From Capitella teleta (taxonomy: Eukaryota; Annelida; Polychaeta; Capitellidae): a stretch of DNA of 64,000 nt. Below the pieces are notes generated by a model. That model made no database searches and was not told where the DNA came from. It worked only from the letters and a program-made list of their open reading frames with translations. Below, piece after piece: positions 12,979 to 33,740 of this stretch (position 1 is its first letter; each line of letters opens with the position of its first letter). The translations under genes and the position numbers were made by a program. The stretch covers positions 1,052,858 through 1,116,857 of the forward strand of contig KB291798.1 of NCBI GenBank assembly GCA_000328365.1, written 5' to 3'.

Positions 12979-13200
12979 ATACGAGGGTTGTTCGAAAAGT
13001 TCTCGGCCTAATTATGTTAGTACAATGCTTAAGAGTAATTTTGAAGCCGATGGCTAGCCGTTCCCAACCACGGCTTAATTTTTCCCCAATGTCTAAATAG
13101 TTTATTGGTCACTGTCTGATCATTACTCGTTTGGCAGGTGTTGTGAGCCCCTTGAATTAAAGATATAGAAGCTCGGATGTTGGGTATAGTACTCGACTCA
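12979..13200 (+). mobile_element. mariner-type terminal inverted repeat fragment
   Basis: The sequence TA then ACGAGGGTTGTTCGAAAAGT, continuing tctcggcct, matches the terminal inverted repeat shape of mariner-like elements. The matching inverted end and a transposase frame were not found downstream, so the right limit is arbitrary. This is probably a truncated or internally eroded copy. Confidence 0.5.
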
Positions 13201-13399
13201 AATAATAAACTTAGAGTAACTAAATCTGCGTACAGCCATCACCATGGGGTGTTGTGTGAACAATGAATGAACGGTCGGTGTTCACAGACAGCATTGACAA
13301 ATAACTGTTTGTGTTTCTGTGTTAAAAGACTGATTACCGGTACGTAGAAGAGGGGAAGCGTAGAGACTCAGTAAAGAGGCAAATGACATCCTTCCCTTT

Positions 13400-14822
13400 T
13401 CAACAGAAAGGCGAGTCTCCCGGGAGAGTTGAACACGGGAACAACGAATCACTCAGGAGGTATATTACTACACATTGGTGGTGTCAGTATTACATGTATT
13501 CTATTGTTTCTTCTTTCGATTTTTTCTTCATCTTTTCCCTTTTTCTTCTTTTTCTGTTTGTGCAACCATATCTCGTTGGCCGAATAAGATTTCAAGAACA
13601 TAATGACAGTTGACAACACAGGTGTTTTAACTCATTAGCTCGAAATATACAAGGCAAGACTTAATTTATTCTCAGGTTGTATCCAGGTTGGAAATACCAA
13701 ACGTCTGATGTTGCTATTGCACTTTCCGAAGTAAATGTTCTCCGAGGCTTTGCGGAAATGACCAGAAGAGTGCTCCTGTGACCAAGTGAAGGATGGATAA
13801 TCGTAATATACGACGCATTGCGAATCGAGGGATTTTTGCCTTATTATCGATAAATCTTTGGAGGTTGTTGACTTTTTGGTATGCATTTTTTTTTAATGCT
13901 ATGCAGGCATATACGTAGTGCGTCCTTCTCAGGGATATGTTGCTCTTTTAGATCACGAAAGCTTCATAACGGCTGCAACCACGTGACTTAAATTACGTAC
14001 CAAGAGAAGTTTGATAGGTCAGCATACATGTACATCCTACTTTAATAGACCAATAGGAAGACAAGAAAAAATCCGCATTATTATTGTTCCTCTGTCACTA
14101 TGCGTTAGGGACAATTCAGCTGCCAAGCATTATACAATATGCATTATGCGTGTACATGTACTAGTAGTTATTCATTGGTTTCCACGTCTGTGATACCAAG
14201 TCGATCTGCAGTTCTTTCAAACCCATGTTGCGTTGTCCTGATAGTCATAACGCAACTCTGTTTGCATCTTAATGTGCAGAGTTGCTAAATTGGTTGAGCA
14301 CAAAATAAACGTCTGCTACGTTATGATTCCACAGGTGACTACTAAAATGCTTGGTTTCCATGGCAATAATGGATGCCATGAGAAATTGATAGAAATTGGA
14401 TGATGACCACGTTTTATTTTCCTTCTTCTGGAAACGACATGCGTGTCATTTCTGTATTTCCTTATTACACGCAATAAAAATGTGCCTCTGTGCGGTATGA
14501 TCGCTCGAAATTCAGTCTAAGACAAAAATCGCCGGTTGCTTCCTAGCCGTAATGCGTAATGCCTAGTTAGCCCCGCGGACTAAAACCGGCGGTTTTACTG
14601 TCGTCTGCTCGTTGTCCTAGTCGGCACTTAAAGGCAAAATTGACGCTAATTTTCTTTAAACTTTCTAATGATTATTCTCCGTGGTCCAATGATGTACCTT
14701 TTATCAAATTTAAAAATGAATTGAAATGTATACTTTTAGCACAATACTCATAACTTTATCCTTCTATATACATCTCTGTGTGTTGAAAAAAAGTTCTTAT
14801 TTTCTGATTTATTTTGTTCTCT

Positions 14823-14853
<31 letters not shown>

Positions 14854-15010
14854 CTTTCCTGTTTTTGCAAACCCTTATAATTTTCTCCAATGTATTTTAC
14901 TTCTTATGCTATCTCTGTTTTACATAAAGCGTTTAAAATTTTGTGGCACAAAAGCACCTGTGCTTCTGCCATGCCCTCTCACTTGTATTCGCATGTCGTT
15001 GAATTGAAAT
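13400..15010. other. gene-free stretch
   Basis: No supported gene. The part from about 14640 to 15010 is T-rich, with a TTTTG/TTTTTG microsatellite at 14821-14855, and leads directly into the ATT microsatellite. It may be the degraded 3' end of a non-LTR retrotransposon with a simple-repeat tail, but no reverse-transcriptase motif is visible. Confidence 0.4.
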
Positions 15011-15011
15011 A

Positions 15012-15160
<149 letters not shown>

Positions 15161-15253
15161 CGTTCTTCATTCGTTTCATGTACATTATTCAGCAAGCTAG
15201 TGACATATGCGAATACATGCACTGATTATGTGGCGACTTAGATGATTAAGTCT

Positions 15254-15594
15254 TACACACGATTCTGCTTATAGGGGACACCCCAGTGAGTATTTCGGTG
15301 AAGGATTATTGTGACTGCGCTCAATTTTGCAGTTTTCTGGATCTGGCATGACAGTGGACGTACGCCGATTAAATCTGGCATCCAACTCCGTGATTCTGGG
15401 AGGGACCCGTCCATGTGTCCTTGCATGCTGCCCAGGAGCCTGATGGGCATATGGGAATCGGATGGGACATCTGGGGAATTCCTGCTTAACGCGGCACCCC
15501 ATTCTTTTGGCCTCAATATAACTTCGAAAGTTCTGAAACACAAGAGGTTACAAGCATCCTGCAAATGGAACCCGGGAGACGTGTGTCTGTTCCG
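15254..15594. other. unassigned block open in several frames
   Basis: This 340-base block has few stops on either strand. The plus frame from ATG 15311 ends ...KWNPGDVCLFR exactly at a strong donor, CCG|gtgagt, at 15594. Two minus frames of 90 and 103 codons overlap it. No motif is recognised on any strand, and no partner exon was identified. It could be an exon of an unresolved gene, a 5' exon upstream of gene 1, or chance. Confidence 0.2.
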
Positions 15595-16238
15595 GTGAGT
15601 TTAACATGATGGGGAATATTTTCACAATGAAAGCGATTAATTTTCAATTGTTTGGTCATTGTAATCATTAGCATGTTACAATGCAATGACGATTAGGATG
15701 AATTATTTTTTAGAGTAATTTGCGGTCTTGGGTTTATCATCGGGCGCATATATGTGTAACGCCGGGGATCCATAGAACATGGAACTGTTTCATCAAGAGA
15801 GACAGCAGAGAATCGATTTTGGAAATAAACTCGATTTCTTTTTGTCGTTGTTGACATTACTTGCTAGCAGCAATCAGAATTATAGCCTCCATTGTGCAAA
15901 AAAAAATTTAAAAAAAAATCTCTAATGCAATTCTGTGAGTGATTTTAACGCACAGTGTATACGATTGTCAGCAGATATGAGAAACATGAATAGGGAAACT
16001 TCTATCGATACAGCTATCACTTTCTTGCAGTGTCACGTTGATTGGTCGCACTGCTGGCTTCTGCATATCGGTTGACAATGCAGACGTCAGTCAAATCGCG
16101 AACGGTTCGTAGACAAAGCCATGTGACTGATGTGAGTGTCTTAATATCGTTGCTTCTTTTGCTGCAGCATGGGATATCGAATCATTCTAATGCTATAGCG
16201 CCTGAAATTTAGGCGGCAGATTTCAATGATCGAACTGG

Positions 16239-16274
<36 letters not shown>

Positions 16275-16360
16275 AAACAAAAAAAAACCAAAAACAAAAA
16301 CAAACAAAAACAACCCCCAAAAACCCCAAAAAACTAAAACTAAAACAAAACAAACATAAT
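16239..16360 (+). repeat. poly-A and A/C-rich low-complexity tract
   Basis: An A-run of about 34 bases grades into an AAAAC/AAAC-type low-complexity tract. It may be the tail of an inserted retroelement on the plus strand, but no upstream body is recognised. Confidence 0.9.
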
Positions 16361-17011
16361 ATATTAAATAACTTATTTATACCCGTGTCAGAATTGGTCT
16401 CAATATTGCAAACCCTGATAAGAATTGCAATGAAAAGCAATCAATATTTTATGCGAAGACACTGTTTGACGCACTATCACCCCTATATAACAGGGCGTAT
16501 CCCTCCATATTCAACCCCTACTGAATAGAGGGAGAGCATCTCAGTGTCAATACTGATTCTATCCTCATTATGCTCTTTTGAGGTTACGGCCTCGCCCGAA
16601 AATAAAAAAAGCGAATTTTTTAAAGGGTGTGTGTGCTACCGGCGACGGCGTTCATGCGTGCGTGCTTCACAGGTAACCTCAGAGTTTGGGTGGTTAAAAC
16701 TTTCTCGAAGGTTAAAAGATAAAAGATGAGGGATGTATGCGCAACTGTGTACGTTGTTCCGCCCCAATGGCCGAGCTACCTGACGTATGTGAGGGTATGT
16801 CGGCCTCGTTGAACTGATATGCGTGATGCTTTATACGCAGACTGCACACGGGAATTAGAGCGAACGAGACCTCGGCCTTCATCCAAGAAAATTCCTTTCG
16901 ATTTAGATAGGATTCGCGATCCCAAACGGTGAGACTGTGTACTACTTGTATGTTTTATCAATTATGCAACATTGAAAAAAACCCTCTCTGTCTCATAAAT
17001 CAGGATCCAAA

Positions 17012-20000
17012 ATGCAGTGGAGAGGACGATGTGCTGTTATTTTGGCGTTATGGGTAATTATCAATCAAAACTTAAAGTAGAAATTTCAAGATGATTCCTC
17101 TTTTCTTTTCTTTTTGTAGATATCATCCATTAATCTAGGTGAGTCATACTTGATACAAGTTAAATTTTCGCTTGTCCTGTGTTTTTTTTATATTTATGTT
17201 TACCCCCTCTATAACGTATAAAGCGTGAAATATAATGATTCTACATATTCATAAATTAACATTCATCATCAACCTCTCTCTCCCGAATCCCACAGCGTTT
17301 TCCCAGTGTGTATTTCCGGAAAGTGGAACGACCTGGTGGTACGCGTACTCCCCGACGAACGTTGATCTCCTAAGACGATATGGCGAAAATACGCTGACCG
17401 TCAGTTCAGCTTCCACTTCACGTAAGTCGATGAAACAAAATAAAGAACACTTCGCTCATCAAGCGCTCCTTAGAGGAATACACTTGCAGTGCGATACCTC
17501 ATCGGCAAGCTGGTTTCTTCTATTACAACTTATCTGGCCAGCTTTCAGCCTGCGTCGAGGAACTTGTTCTCGATCAGACCGTCTTTTATCGCAATGGTAC
17601 GATTACAACGCGATACACTGACAATGGTCATAACTCGCCCAACTATTCTTGTCCCGTCAACTCTAGGTGATCCCGCCACGAGCACGCCTCAATGCCCACA
17701 AAAAGTCGACAATGTCAACCCAGTGAATGTTGCTGTCAAACGTCAGTCGAACGTACATAACGTCTTTTCTGCATGTTGTTTGTAAATGTCTTTTCTAGAT
17801 CCGTTCGATTTCGATGGTACATCCTGTGATCCTCTGGCCAGCGGTGCATACCAGACAACAATATCAAAGGATTTTGCTGGACAGAATCTCTGTGACGGAG
17901 ATGACTCGTCAACTGCTATCATTGATGGCAACACGATCACGATTAAGTTGTGTAGTAACTCTGGCTCTAACTCATATGGTAATGTTATCTTTCATGGTTG
18001 ACCACTTCATCCAATGTTGATCTTCTAGAGACCCCAGTCGATCTGACGATGACGTGTGTGCAGGAGGTGGATGCTGAAGAGTATTCGAAGGTATCCACAA
18101 CTGGAAGCTTTTTAATTCTCACTGCTAATGTTGACGGTAACCAGAGATTCTATTGCGCTGTGAGTTGACTAATCCTCATCTACTGCTCCTACATTGCTTG
18201 TGTTACAGAGATACTTTGTGGGCGTTGATGGTACGCTAACCATGTCACTCAGGTTGACCAAAAACGACCTGAGTTGCGACCTCACGTCTACTTACGAGAC
18301 GGTCGAGGCAGGGAGTTTCATCCAGTATGCAATGACCCGTGTGTATCACCTCCTATTGCACACCACACCTGAGTTAACGTTCTTCATTCACAGCCATTGA
18401 ATGTCCACCCGATTACTGTGAGAACGGGGGAACATGCCAGGTGGATATCTCCACCGGGGCGGTCGAGTTCATCTGCATCTGCCCCGAAGGTTACACTGGG
18501 TCTCTCTGCGAGACAGGTGAGATATACTCACGCCAGATGCACGGTCCTCAATGTTTATATTTCAGCGTTTGAATGTCCGGATGGATACTGCAACAATGGA
18601 ACCTGTGAGGTGCTGGACAATGCATTCGTTTGTACTTGCCTAAATGGGTTCACTGGGGTGACCTGCGAAACAGGTAATAATTTGGGGTGCATCGTGTACA
18701 TAGTACATTATTAATATTCATTTGGTACACTTCTAATTAAATTAACCATTATGGTATGCAAGAGTGAATGAGAGTACCCCTTATCTTGCCTTTTCACTAC
18801 CTCTGGAGCATGTTGATGTGTATTTTATCAATTCACAGCAACATTCACTTTTATTGAGATTTCCTTGAAGTATTTTTTATTTCAATTTCATTTTTTTTTT
18901 TTTTTTGCATAAAAAAAGCTTATCGGTTGATCATTTTCCCTCCATTATGACTCCACCTTTTATTGTGAACCAAAGTATGGCCTAGTGGTTTTCCAAGCAA
19001 ACTCCACTCCAACCACTCAACCCCAACCCTTGCCATTTCCCTTTCATTCTAAATGCCAAATTACTTCACCAGTGTCGGCAAGCTATACGCATAGATGTTC
19101 TGAGCAATGGTCCATATTGTTACACTGTGTTGTCATCATCATTCCGTCAAATTATGCATTTTATTACCTTTTCAGAAATCCTAGAATGTGAATCTAATCC
19201 TTGTTCCAACGGTGAGACTTGTGTTGAAGAAATCAACGGCTATACTTGCGAGGCACCGACTACGACATCCGAACCAACCACTCCAACCACACCAGGACCA
19301 TCAACCACAACCGTGGAGGGCATGTCCACTGTTCCACCAACAACCCGTGAGACTATTTAACCATTATAATCGTTCCACGTTTACATCTCCCGTGTCTCCA
19401 CAGGTGTGGACCCGTGTGCCAGCAGTCCGTGTCCTGCCAATGAGACTTGCGTCGCGAATGGAGACAATTATGAATGCCAGATCGACGACGGTTCCTCGGA
19501 CTTCCCATGGCTGCCCATTGTCATCGCAGTTGGAGCTGCTCTGCTATTTGCATTGATGGCTGCACTAATCTACTGTTGCTGTCACTACTGCTGTGCTGGA
19601 GGAGATGTTGACACAAGGCCAGTGGAAGCGGCGCCGGTTGTACAGAAAGTAGTACAAAAGCCAATCATCAAGAAAACCGTCCAGGCCCCAACGATGGCCC
19701 CAGCACCACCACCGAATGTGGATATTTGGCGCAGCGAGGCAGTGTATACACCTGGATTGCAGTACCCTCACGTTGTCGTGGGTGAATACCCTCTAGATCC
19801 AGGTGTCCCCGTCGATGTCGTCGTGCCGTTCGTCAACGGCACCATGGAGGCACACCCAGCGATCTTGAGAGCCCCTCAGCCGCCTGCAGTGACCCGCCAA
19901 CAAGTGCCGGTCCCGACCATCATCGCCTCCCTCGGCCCCTCACAACCATCGACAATGGCGTCTGATGTCCGCTACAGCCAGCAGCCTCTGATCATCCAAG

Positions 20001-20107
20001 AAATTGACGATTCGGGTCAAATGACCGGCTACTCAAATGGTGGCAGAAACAGCGGACTTGTCATTGGTGACGACCAACACGTGCGATATGAATTCGTCAA
20101 TATTTAA
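17012..20107 (+). CDS. gene 1: single ten-cysteine module + EGF type I membrane protein
   Basis: Eleven coding exons: 17012-17053, 17120-17138, 17296-17421, 17490-17741, 17799-17978, 18029-18159, 18209-18338, 18394-18516, 18566-18673, 19176-19346 and 19404-20107. They total 661 codons and all phases agree. The ATG follows a likely 5'UTR acceptor at 17003. Residues 1-23 form a signal peptide ending LAFS before Q. Residues 24-294 are a cysteine-rich module opening CVFPESGTTWWY. Residues 294-371 hold two full EGF-like repeats. Residues 371-460 hold two EGF-like halves with only four cysteines each, separated by a Thr/Pro-rich stalk. A membrane span follows at about 464-487, then a cysteine cluster (YCCCHYCC) and a proline/valine-rich tail of about 170 residues. 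The module has no known function that I recognise. Gene 2, in the same orientation 2.4 kb downstream, is a paralogue. A role in cell-surface recognition or adhesion is inference. Confidence 0.85.
17296..18338 (+). other. gene 1 ten-cysteine module (one copy, five exons)
   Basis: The module spans exons 3-7 with phases 1-1, 1-1, 1-1, 1-0, 0-1. Landmarks are CVFPESG..WWY, PQCPQKV, HPFDFDGTSC, NLC, KLC, LTMTC, RFYCA and LSCD. These match the modules of gene 2 position for position (for example PFDF and Y/F-x-C at the 1-0 exon end). Exon 4 corresponds to gene 2 exons 4 plus 5, so one intron is absent here. In the spliced frame exon 4 lacks two cysteines. Another frame of the same exon supplies them as SACVEELVLDQ and NYSCPVN. 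Confidence 0.75.
18394..19480 (+). other. gene 1 EGF-like repeats and Thr/Pro stalk
   Basis: Exon 8 encodes a full EGF-like repeat with C-x5-C-x4-C spacing (IECPPDYCENGGTC) closing CICPEGYTGSLCE. Exon 9 encodes a second (FECPDGYC, ending FTGVTCE). Exons 10 and 11 each begin like EGF repeats (LECESNPCSNGETC and DPCASSPCPANETC) but stop after the fourth cysteine. Exon 10 continues into a Thr/Pro-rich stretch (TTTSEPTTPTTPGPSTTT), a likely O-glycosylated stalk. All introns here are phase 1. Confidence 0.8.
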
Positions 20108-20381
20108 CCGACTAACGTTACAGTTTGGAGCATAATATTTTAAATGTAGAAGGCAGTTCGTCTCCTCCTCGAGCTTGGTGTAACTTGTGATATTAGCCAT
20201 TTTCTTAAGTAGCATTCTTTCTTTCAGTACTTTTAATCTAATGACTAAACAGCACTCTGGATGAGAGCTACTTGTTTATGTTATTTGGATCAGGATATTA
20301 TCTTGTGCGAGCAATTCCATGTACGTGTACATATAGTTCAGTAATTGGCGTTTCTTCTGTGTTAACCTGCATGTTTTGAAC

Positions 20382-20387
20382 ATTAAA
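20382..20387 (+). terminator. gene 1 candidate poly(A) signal ATTAAA
   Basis: ATTAAA lies 275 bases after the stop codon and is followed within 50 bases by a T-rich stretch. It is the best poly(A) signal in the 3' flank of gene 1. The actual cleavage site is not known. Confidence 0.4.
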
Positions 20388-20399
20388 ATTTGGGAATTC

Positions 20400-21464
20400 A
20401 TATTTATTCGAATTCTTGATTGTATTTTTTTACAACTCACATTTACATCAGCAGCTCAGAATGTGTTTCAACTATTTGTGCATATAAAATGATATACAGA
20501 ATTTTGCGTTCACTGTAGGGTGACGAAGGACATATTTGGGCGTTGCGCTGTAAGAGCAAGCCAAGCAGAACCAAGTCTTGGGCTTGGTTTCTCAATTATT
20601 CACCATTGAAGCACTGTAGATATTATTTATCGTGCCTGCTTGATCAATAGCTTATATGGCAAGTGATTGATGACGAATAACGCATGACATATAGGCATTT
20701 TGTGAGAGAATGATTTATATTTACTCCACGAAACTCACGTTGGTTTATCACCTTTCCAAGTAGACTTTATACGAATAAGCTTACTTGGTAAGAAAACGAC
20801 TAATTATAAGTTCTTGTTGTGCTATGAACAGATGATTTAGTGAAAAGAGATCATTTGCGACTCCAAATATGTTGTATTGTTTTAGTAACTGACGTAACAT
20901 TATAATGTACTGTCTAGATATGGCGTGGATCTGCTTAATATACCTTTGTCACATTGTCACAACACTGTAGTACACAGCACATACGTTCTAGGATTATAAA
21001 TGCTAGTGTTCAATTTTGTTATCGATACATACACATAATCTTCTTTTGCACTTTGAATATAAAAGCCTTAAAAGGCATAAACAAAAGCTCTGGAGATCGA
21101 TTTGATGGAACACGTGAGCCATGCGTATCGGAATGATGGGGTTCACTGTTACTCCCAAACCCCATGAGAAGGAAAGGACACCAGGAAGCCAAGACAATTA
21201 CGAGTTGTGCTTAGCAGATTGAGCGTCTTGCGCAAGGAAGAGATAATTATCAGAGAAAGGTGAGTGACAAATGGAGAAATATGGAAATGTGTAGTTTAAT
21301 TTTTAATTATTGAGGAGGACCTTTCGAGGGCATACTTGATATGTGATGAGCATATTCACAGCTTGTACTATTAAATACCCGAGACAGGATCTGTCATTGT
21401 GGTGAATTAGAAGCCTTAGACTATTATTCCGTGTGAATGTTATTGAAAAGGCTCATTCCTGGTT

Positions 21465-21510
<46 letters not shown>

Positions 21511-22440
21511 ATATTACGTGGTGATACCGGGCTAGGCTAATTTCAGATAGGTATAAGTCAGAGATAAGATATAATAACGTGAAATATTTATATCTTCCGA
21601 TTGAGAGATTTAGAGAAAAATAAATATTTCGGTTGTGGTTCAATAGGGAAAGTGATTTAATTTTGATGTGAAGAATTAGGAAAAGGTTGAAAAAGGGCGG
21701 GAAGAAAGATGGGGAAAGGGGAGGGTGGGGAGGAGGGAGTACTGTAGGCCTGAGAATAATTGAGTGCAGGCAGAGTGGCAATAAATGTGTCGTCAAGAAA
21801 AGAGGGCAAACAGGCTGACCTAAATTAACTCGGTCAGCAGTTCTTTAATCTTTTCAAAGCTTAACACTGCTCTTAGGTGACGGTGATCCCCATCGACAGC
21901 CACTTAATTATGAGACATTGAACACGACCCTCCCATTTCTGTGTGCACACATGAAAGAGCCTCAAAGAGGGCGTGGGGTGAGGGCGAAGGCATGACGAAG
22001 GTAGGCGAGGCGTACTCGTATACGACTAACACATTATATACTTAATGCGTGAGGGTAAACAAAACCAGCTCCACCCTTCATGGTTGAGCTAACACCTCAA
22101 AACTCGAAAAGGAAACGACAGAATACAGAGAAGGGGAAAAATGCTAATGATGAGTGGTGCATTCATTCCTGTGACATAGACAGTAGTACTGAAACGCAAA
22201 GACTGTTAGGGTGTAGTTGGATAATGTAATGAAACCCAAGGATTAATCAAGCTGTTGGTGTACATACAGTCTAACAATTTAACGGATAAGCACAAAATCG
22301 GAAGGACATTTCATCTCTGAGGAAGTCAATTTGTCACAGGTATTGAGGTAAGAGGCGGTTTTTTTTCATGCCAAGAGGGTGATCGCTTGATCGGGGGTTA
22401 AAATTATCCTTTTTCACTGAGGCGCCATTATCATTCTTTT
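20400..22440. other. intergenic region between genes 1 and 2
   Basis: No coding exon is supported. It contains a 39-base A-run at 21470-21508, an AT-rich start and a G/A-rich part near 21690-21740. The promoter of gene 2 should lie here, and an acceptor ctctttcag at 22468 shows that gene 2 probably has an upstream noncoding exon. No clear TATA box was chosen. Confidence 0.5.
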
Positions 22441-22486
22441 TGTTGATGCAATTTTGTACCTCTTTCAGAGAAACCGTTTCAAGAAG

Positions 22487-30351
<7,865 letters not shown>

Positions 30352-30537
30352 AGGTCGCTCGCGAGAAAGAGTTTTCTACCAAATGCTGTAAAGTCATAAT
30401 GTGCATGGATATATTTGGTGCGTCGTAGGTTCACCACGCAATTCTTAATCATAACGTATAATCATGTTTTCATTCGGTGTATCTTTGGTCGGTTTGATTA
30501 AAGTAAATATCTTGGTGCTTTTTTCATTTTATAGAGC

Positions 30538-30543
30538 AATAAA
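30538..30543 (+). terminator. gene 2 poly(A) signal AATAAA
   Basis: A canonical AATAAA lies 187 bases after the stop codon in an AT-rich 3' flank. It is the likely end of the gene 2 transcript. Confidence 0.6.
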
Positions 30544-30559
30544 TTATTAACACTTGGGA

Positions 30560-33500
30560 GTTCTATATGTTTATATTCGTTATTATCCACCCCCATGTAC
30601 TCAAAGACCTTGTTACTTCAGGTTAAAGGATTGACAAGTTCGGCCTGCATATTAATATAAACATACACATAGAATATCACAGTTCTGGGTTGCACAAAGC
30701 AAAAAACCCTGAGAGATCGTAACGCCGCCGATGGCAGCAATTGACCCAACGTCAAGCCAAATGCCCCTCAAATCCCTGTCTTTTTTTTCTCGCGTCAATT
30801 GGCGAGAAAACCGCGAATGCAATGCGAAGGATTTGGACCGACAGCCACACGCGGAACTGCACGCACGGATCAGAACGGATCATCCCAAGCAGAGACATCC
30901 GAGGGAAGAGTGCGTGGGAGGAGGGAGGGGGCAAAACCCAAAGGGAGCGAACACTGCAACCGAGGATATACACTTATACATACACGAGAGGGCGTTTGAT
31001 TTGCCAAAGGATTGTCACATAAGGTACATATGAGGATCCCTTGAGGACAGTGGTGATCTGTAATGTATCTAATGGGCCTGCTGAGAGCTATAGGTTTACA
31101 CACACCGGAGAGGAAGCTGACTGCATGCAGGAGAACGAGATCAAACGCCTCTGCCATCGGCGACGGGGATCTTACGCTCGTCTGACGTCATTTGCCAAAA
31201 GCGTCGTCGTCGTCTCCTGATCCTCCGCATCGATTTCACTGTCCGCATTGATTGGCTCTATGCTTGATTGATTATGTGCCAGATTATTGGTTTTAATGGA
31301 GTTCATTAATTGACGAAGTAAGTAGGTGGGCCACGCTGCAAAGTGAACATCTGCATTATTGAACGACGAATAATCGTCACCGCATAAAGCGAGTGATCAA
31401 TACAAGTCAACACAGACGTTGATACACGTACGATTGCCGACGCTTCATTCGCCCGCACTCAACAGCGCATCTTTCCCCCGTCCTACCGCTTAGAAGCGCT
31501 ACGGGTCCTTCTCTGCCGCCGCCGCCGCCGTCGCCGCTGCACCGCATTGTTTTGCTTGCTTGCCTGAAGGAGGCGGTCAGTTATGTGTCCGGATAACCTG
31601 ATTATCAGCACAGAAGGTGTCGCCGAGGAGCACTCACCACTCAGACCCCTAAACAGTAGCAGCATAGGAGGTACGGCATGCAACGCAGTCAGGTGCGTAG
31701 ACGTATAAATAACCCTCATCATACAACAGTGGCAAAATATACTCATGTCCCACACTAATCGTTCGGCTGCAGCGCTGGTCAATGTGACGAATATTGACAT
31801 AGGCCACGACAATGTAATTGACCATTGGCCAAGCGTTGACCCATACAACGGAGAACAATATAGACCGAGTGAACCCTGCGGAAATCTGGGCTAAGGAGAA
31901 GGTCAATTCCTCGCATGGGTTTAAAATGACCCTCACCGATGACCTTCTTGAGTGCACAACGAACGAAATTGACAAAGAAGGGAATTCACCATTCAACGAT
32001 GGATCGTGTTGTTCCGCTGTCTCGATTAGTTCCATCATAAAGTATTCGCAGTAGGCGACGTTGTTGTTTTGTTGTGATGTACCCATTCCGCTTCAAAGGT
32101 GTTTCTACAGGACTAATTAACGCACCTGCATGTCTCTCATCGCTCGCTTTGACATCCTTTGGTCAATGCGTCGATTCTAATCAAATATGAAACGCACACG
32201 GAGGATCATACCTCGAATCTTTAATCTTCTCGCTCAATCCTCTTCGGTGTTGAATTAGTAAGTACTCATACTTTGAGCAGCAAATGAAACGCATTACATC
32301 ACACGCAATACGTGTATATCATACGTTAGAACCATTTATAAGAACGACCACCCTGTATGATATGGGCGACCATGCTGATATCAGCCTTTATTTGCACGCT
32401 TCGTTATATTGATAATGGTGTGTATATCGACCAAACAGTAGTTATACCATGAAAGGAAGCACTAAGCATTGAACCTCCCTGTGAGACATTGATTTGAAAA
32501 GATGTCTGATAGGGAAAGGAGGCCACATCACCGACCTCCCATTCAGATAATGATGCCACGAGGACTCTGCTCAATTAACCTATATGCAATACAACACGTC
32601 GATCTGCTCCGTAGACGAGTGATCCGGCGATCAAACAGTGGCTTCCAGCTGCCCCGAAATCTAAAAATATATATGTGAATTCTCTTGAAGTGAAATCCTC
32701 TATGACCGAATTCACTTTAAAGAAGGTGGGTAAGGGAAAGGTGTGGGTAACCTGAGCAGCATTCCCTGTGGGGGCTCTGAATCACGTTCAGTAAAGTTAC
32801 TTTGTCATTTCATTGACACGCTTTGCCGCAATACCCAATATTTGTTTGTTTTTGTTTTTGTTTTTGTTTGTTTGTTTGTTTGTTTGTTTGTTTGTTGTTT
32901 TTTTTTTTTCAGCACAGAACTCTGAACTGTTTAAACGAGAATTCGCACGTAAGTGTTGTATGCAAGCGAGGTATGAGAACATATCACGACTCCTTTTAGG
33001 CTGTCATTTCATACTCTTCGGTGCGCGACCAAACTCGAGCTAAATCAAAAGACAAGAAAATAAGACGCAAGGAAGAAAACAAACGCACCCACACATCCAC
33101 CCACCCTCCTTGGCTCACCAACAACACCAACTTGCCATGATTTATGCGCACTCGGCAGAGCCCTTCCGCGCGATAAGCCAAGCATCAAGACATAGGATAT
33201 CACCTGTGTCTTAGCATCTCAACAAAAACACGAACTCGACACAATTAACATTCCGCTGTTCTTCATCGACGCCATCGTCTCGTGTTTTGTCGATTCCTCG
33301 ATGACAATTGACATCATATGTTGAAATATCATTGTTTCTCACGCCGTTTCAGCGCTTTGTATTACATGTTTTTTCCATTGGTGTAATTATGACAGACCAG
33401 CTAATACTAGCTCGTCAGACCTCTAAACAATGAACAAATCTTTTAAATAATATACACAAATATCTCATGGGTTTGCGTGGTCTGAGCCAAATACTAACCC

Positions 33501-33740
33501 TTGGGTTGAGATTATGTCAGTTAATCTTAGTACTTATAAGAACTGTGCGCCTCATAAACCTGTATGTTGTTCAGCTATTGCACAGTACTGCCCCAAAACA
33601 CGATCTTTAATCTGGAAGCAATCACAATGTGACCCTTGACCTGCCTGCATGTAGTTATACTTCCTCCGACCAGGTCACATAGGTGAAGGCCTATCCAAGG
33701 AAGTCGTCACCTGAGCTTTAGACACCTCTCAGGCCAGACT
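30560..33740. other. gene-free stretch, partly GC-rich
   Basis: From about 30700 to 31620 the sequence is relatively GC- and CpG-rich. Both strands are open, and a CCG-type short repeat lies near 31516-31538. It could be a promoter region, but no coding exon with a convincing frame was found. A TTTG/TTTTTG microsatellite lies at 32844-32910, followed by a polypyrimidine-AG that looks like an acceptor only by composition. Confidence 0.4.
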
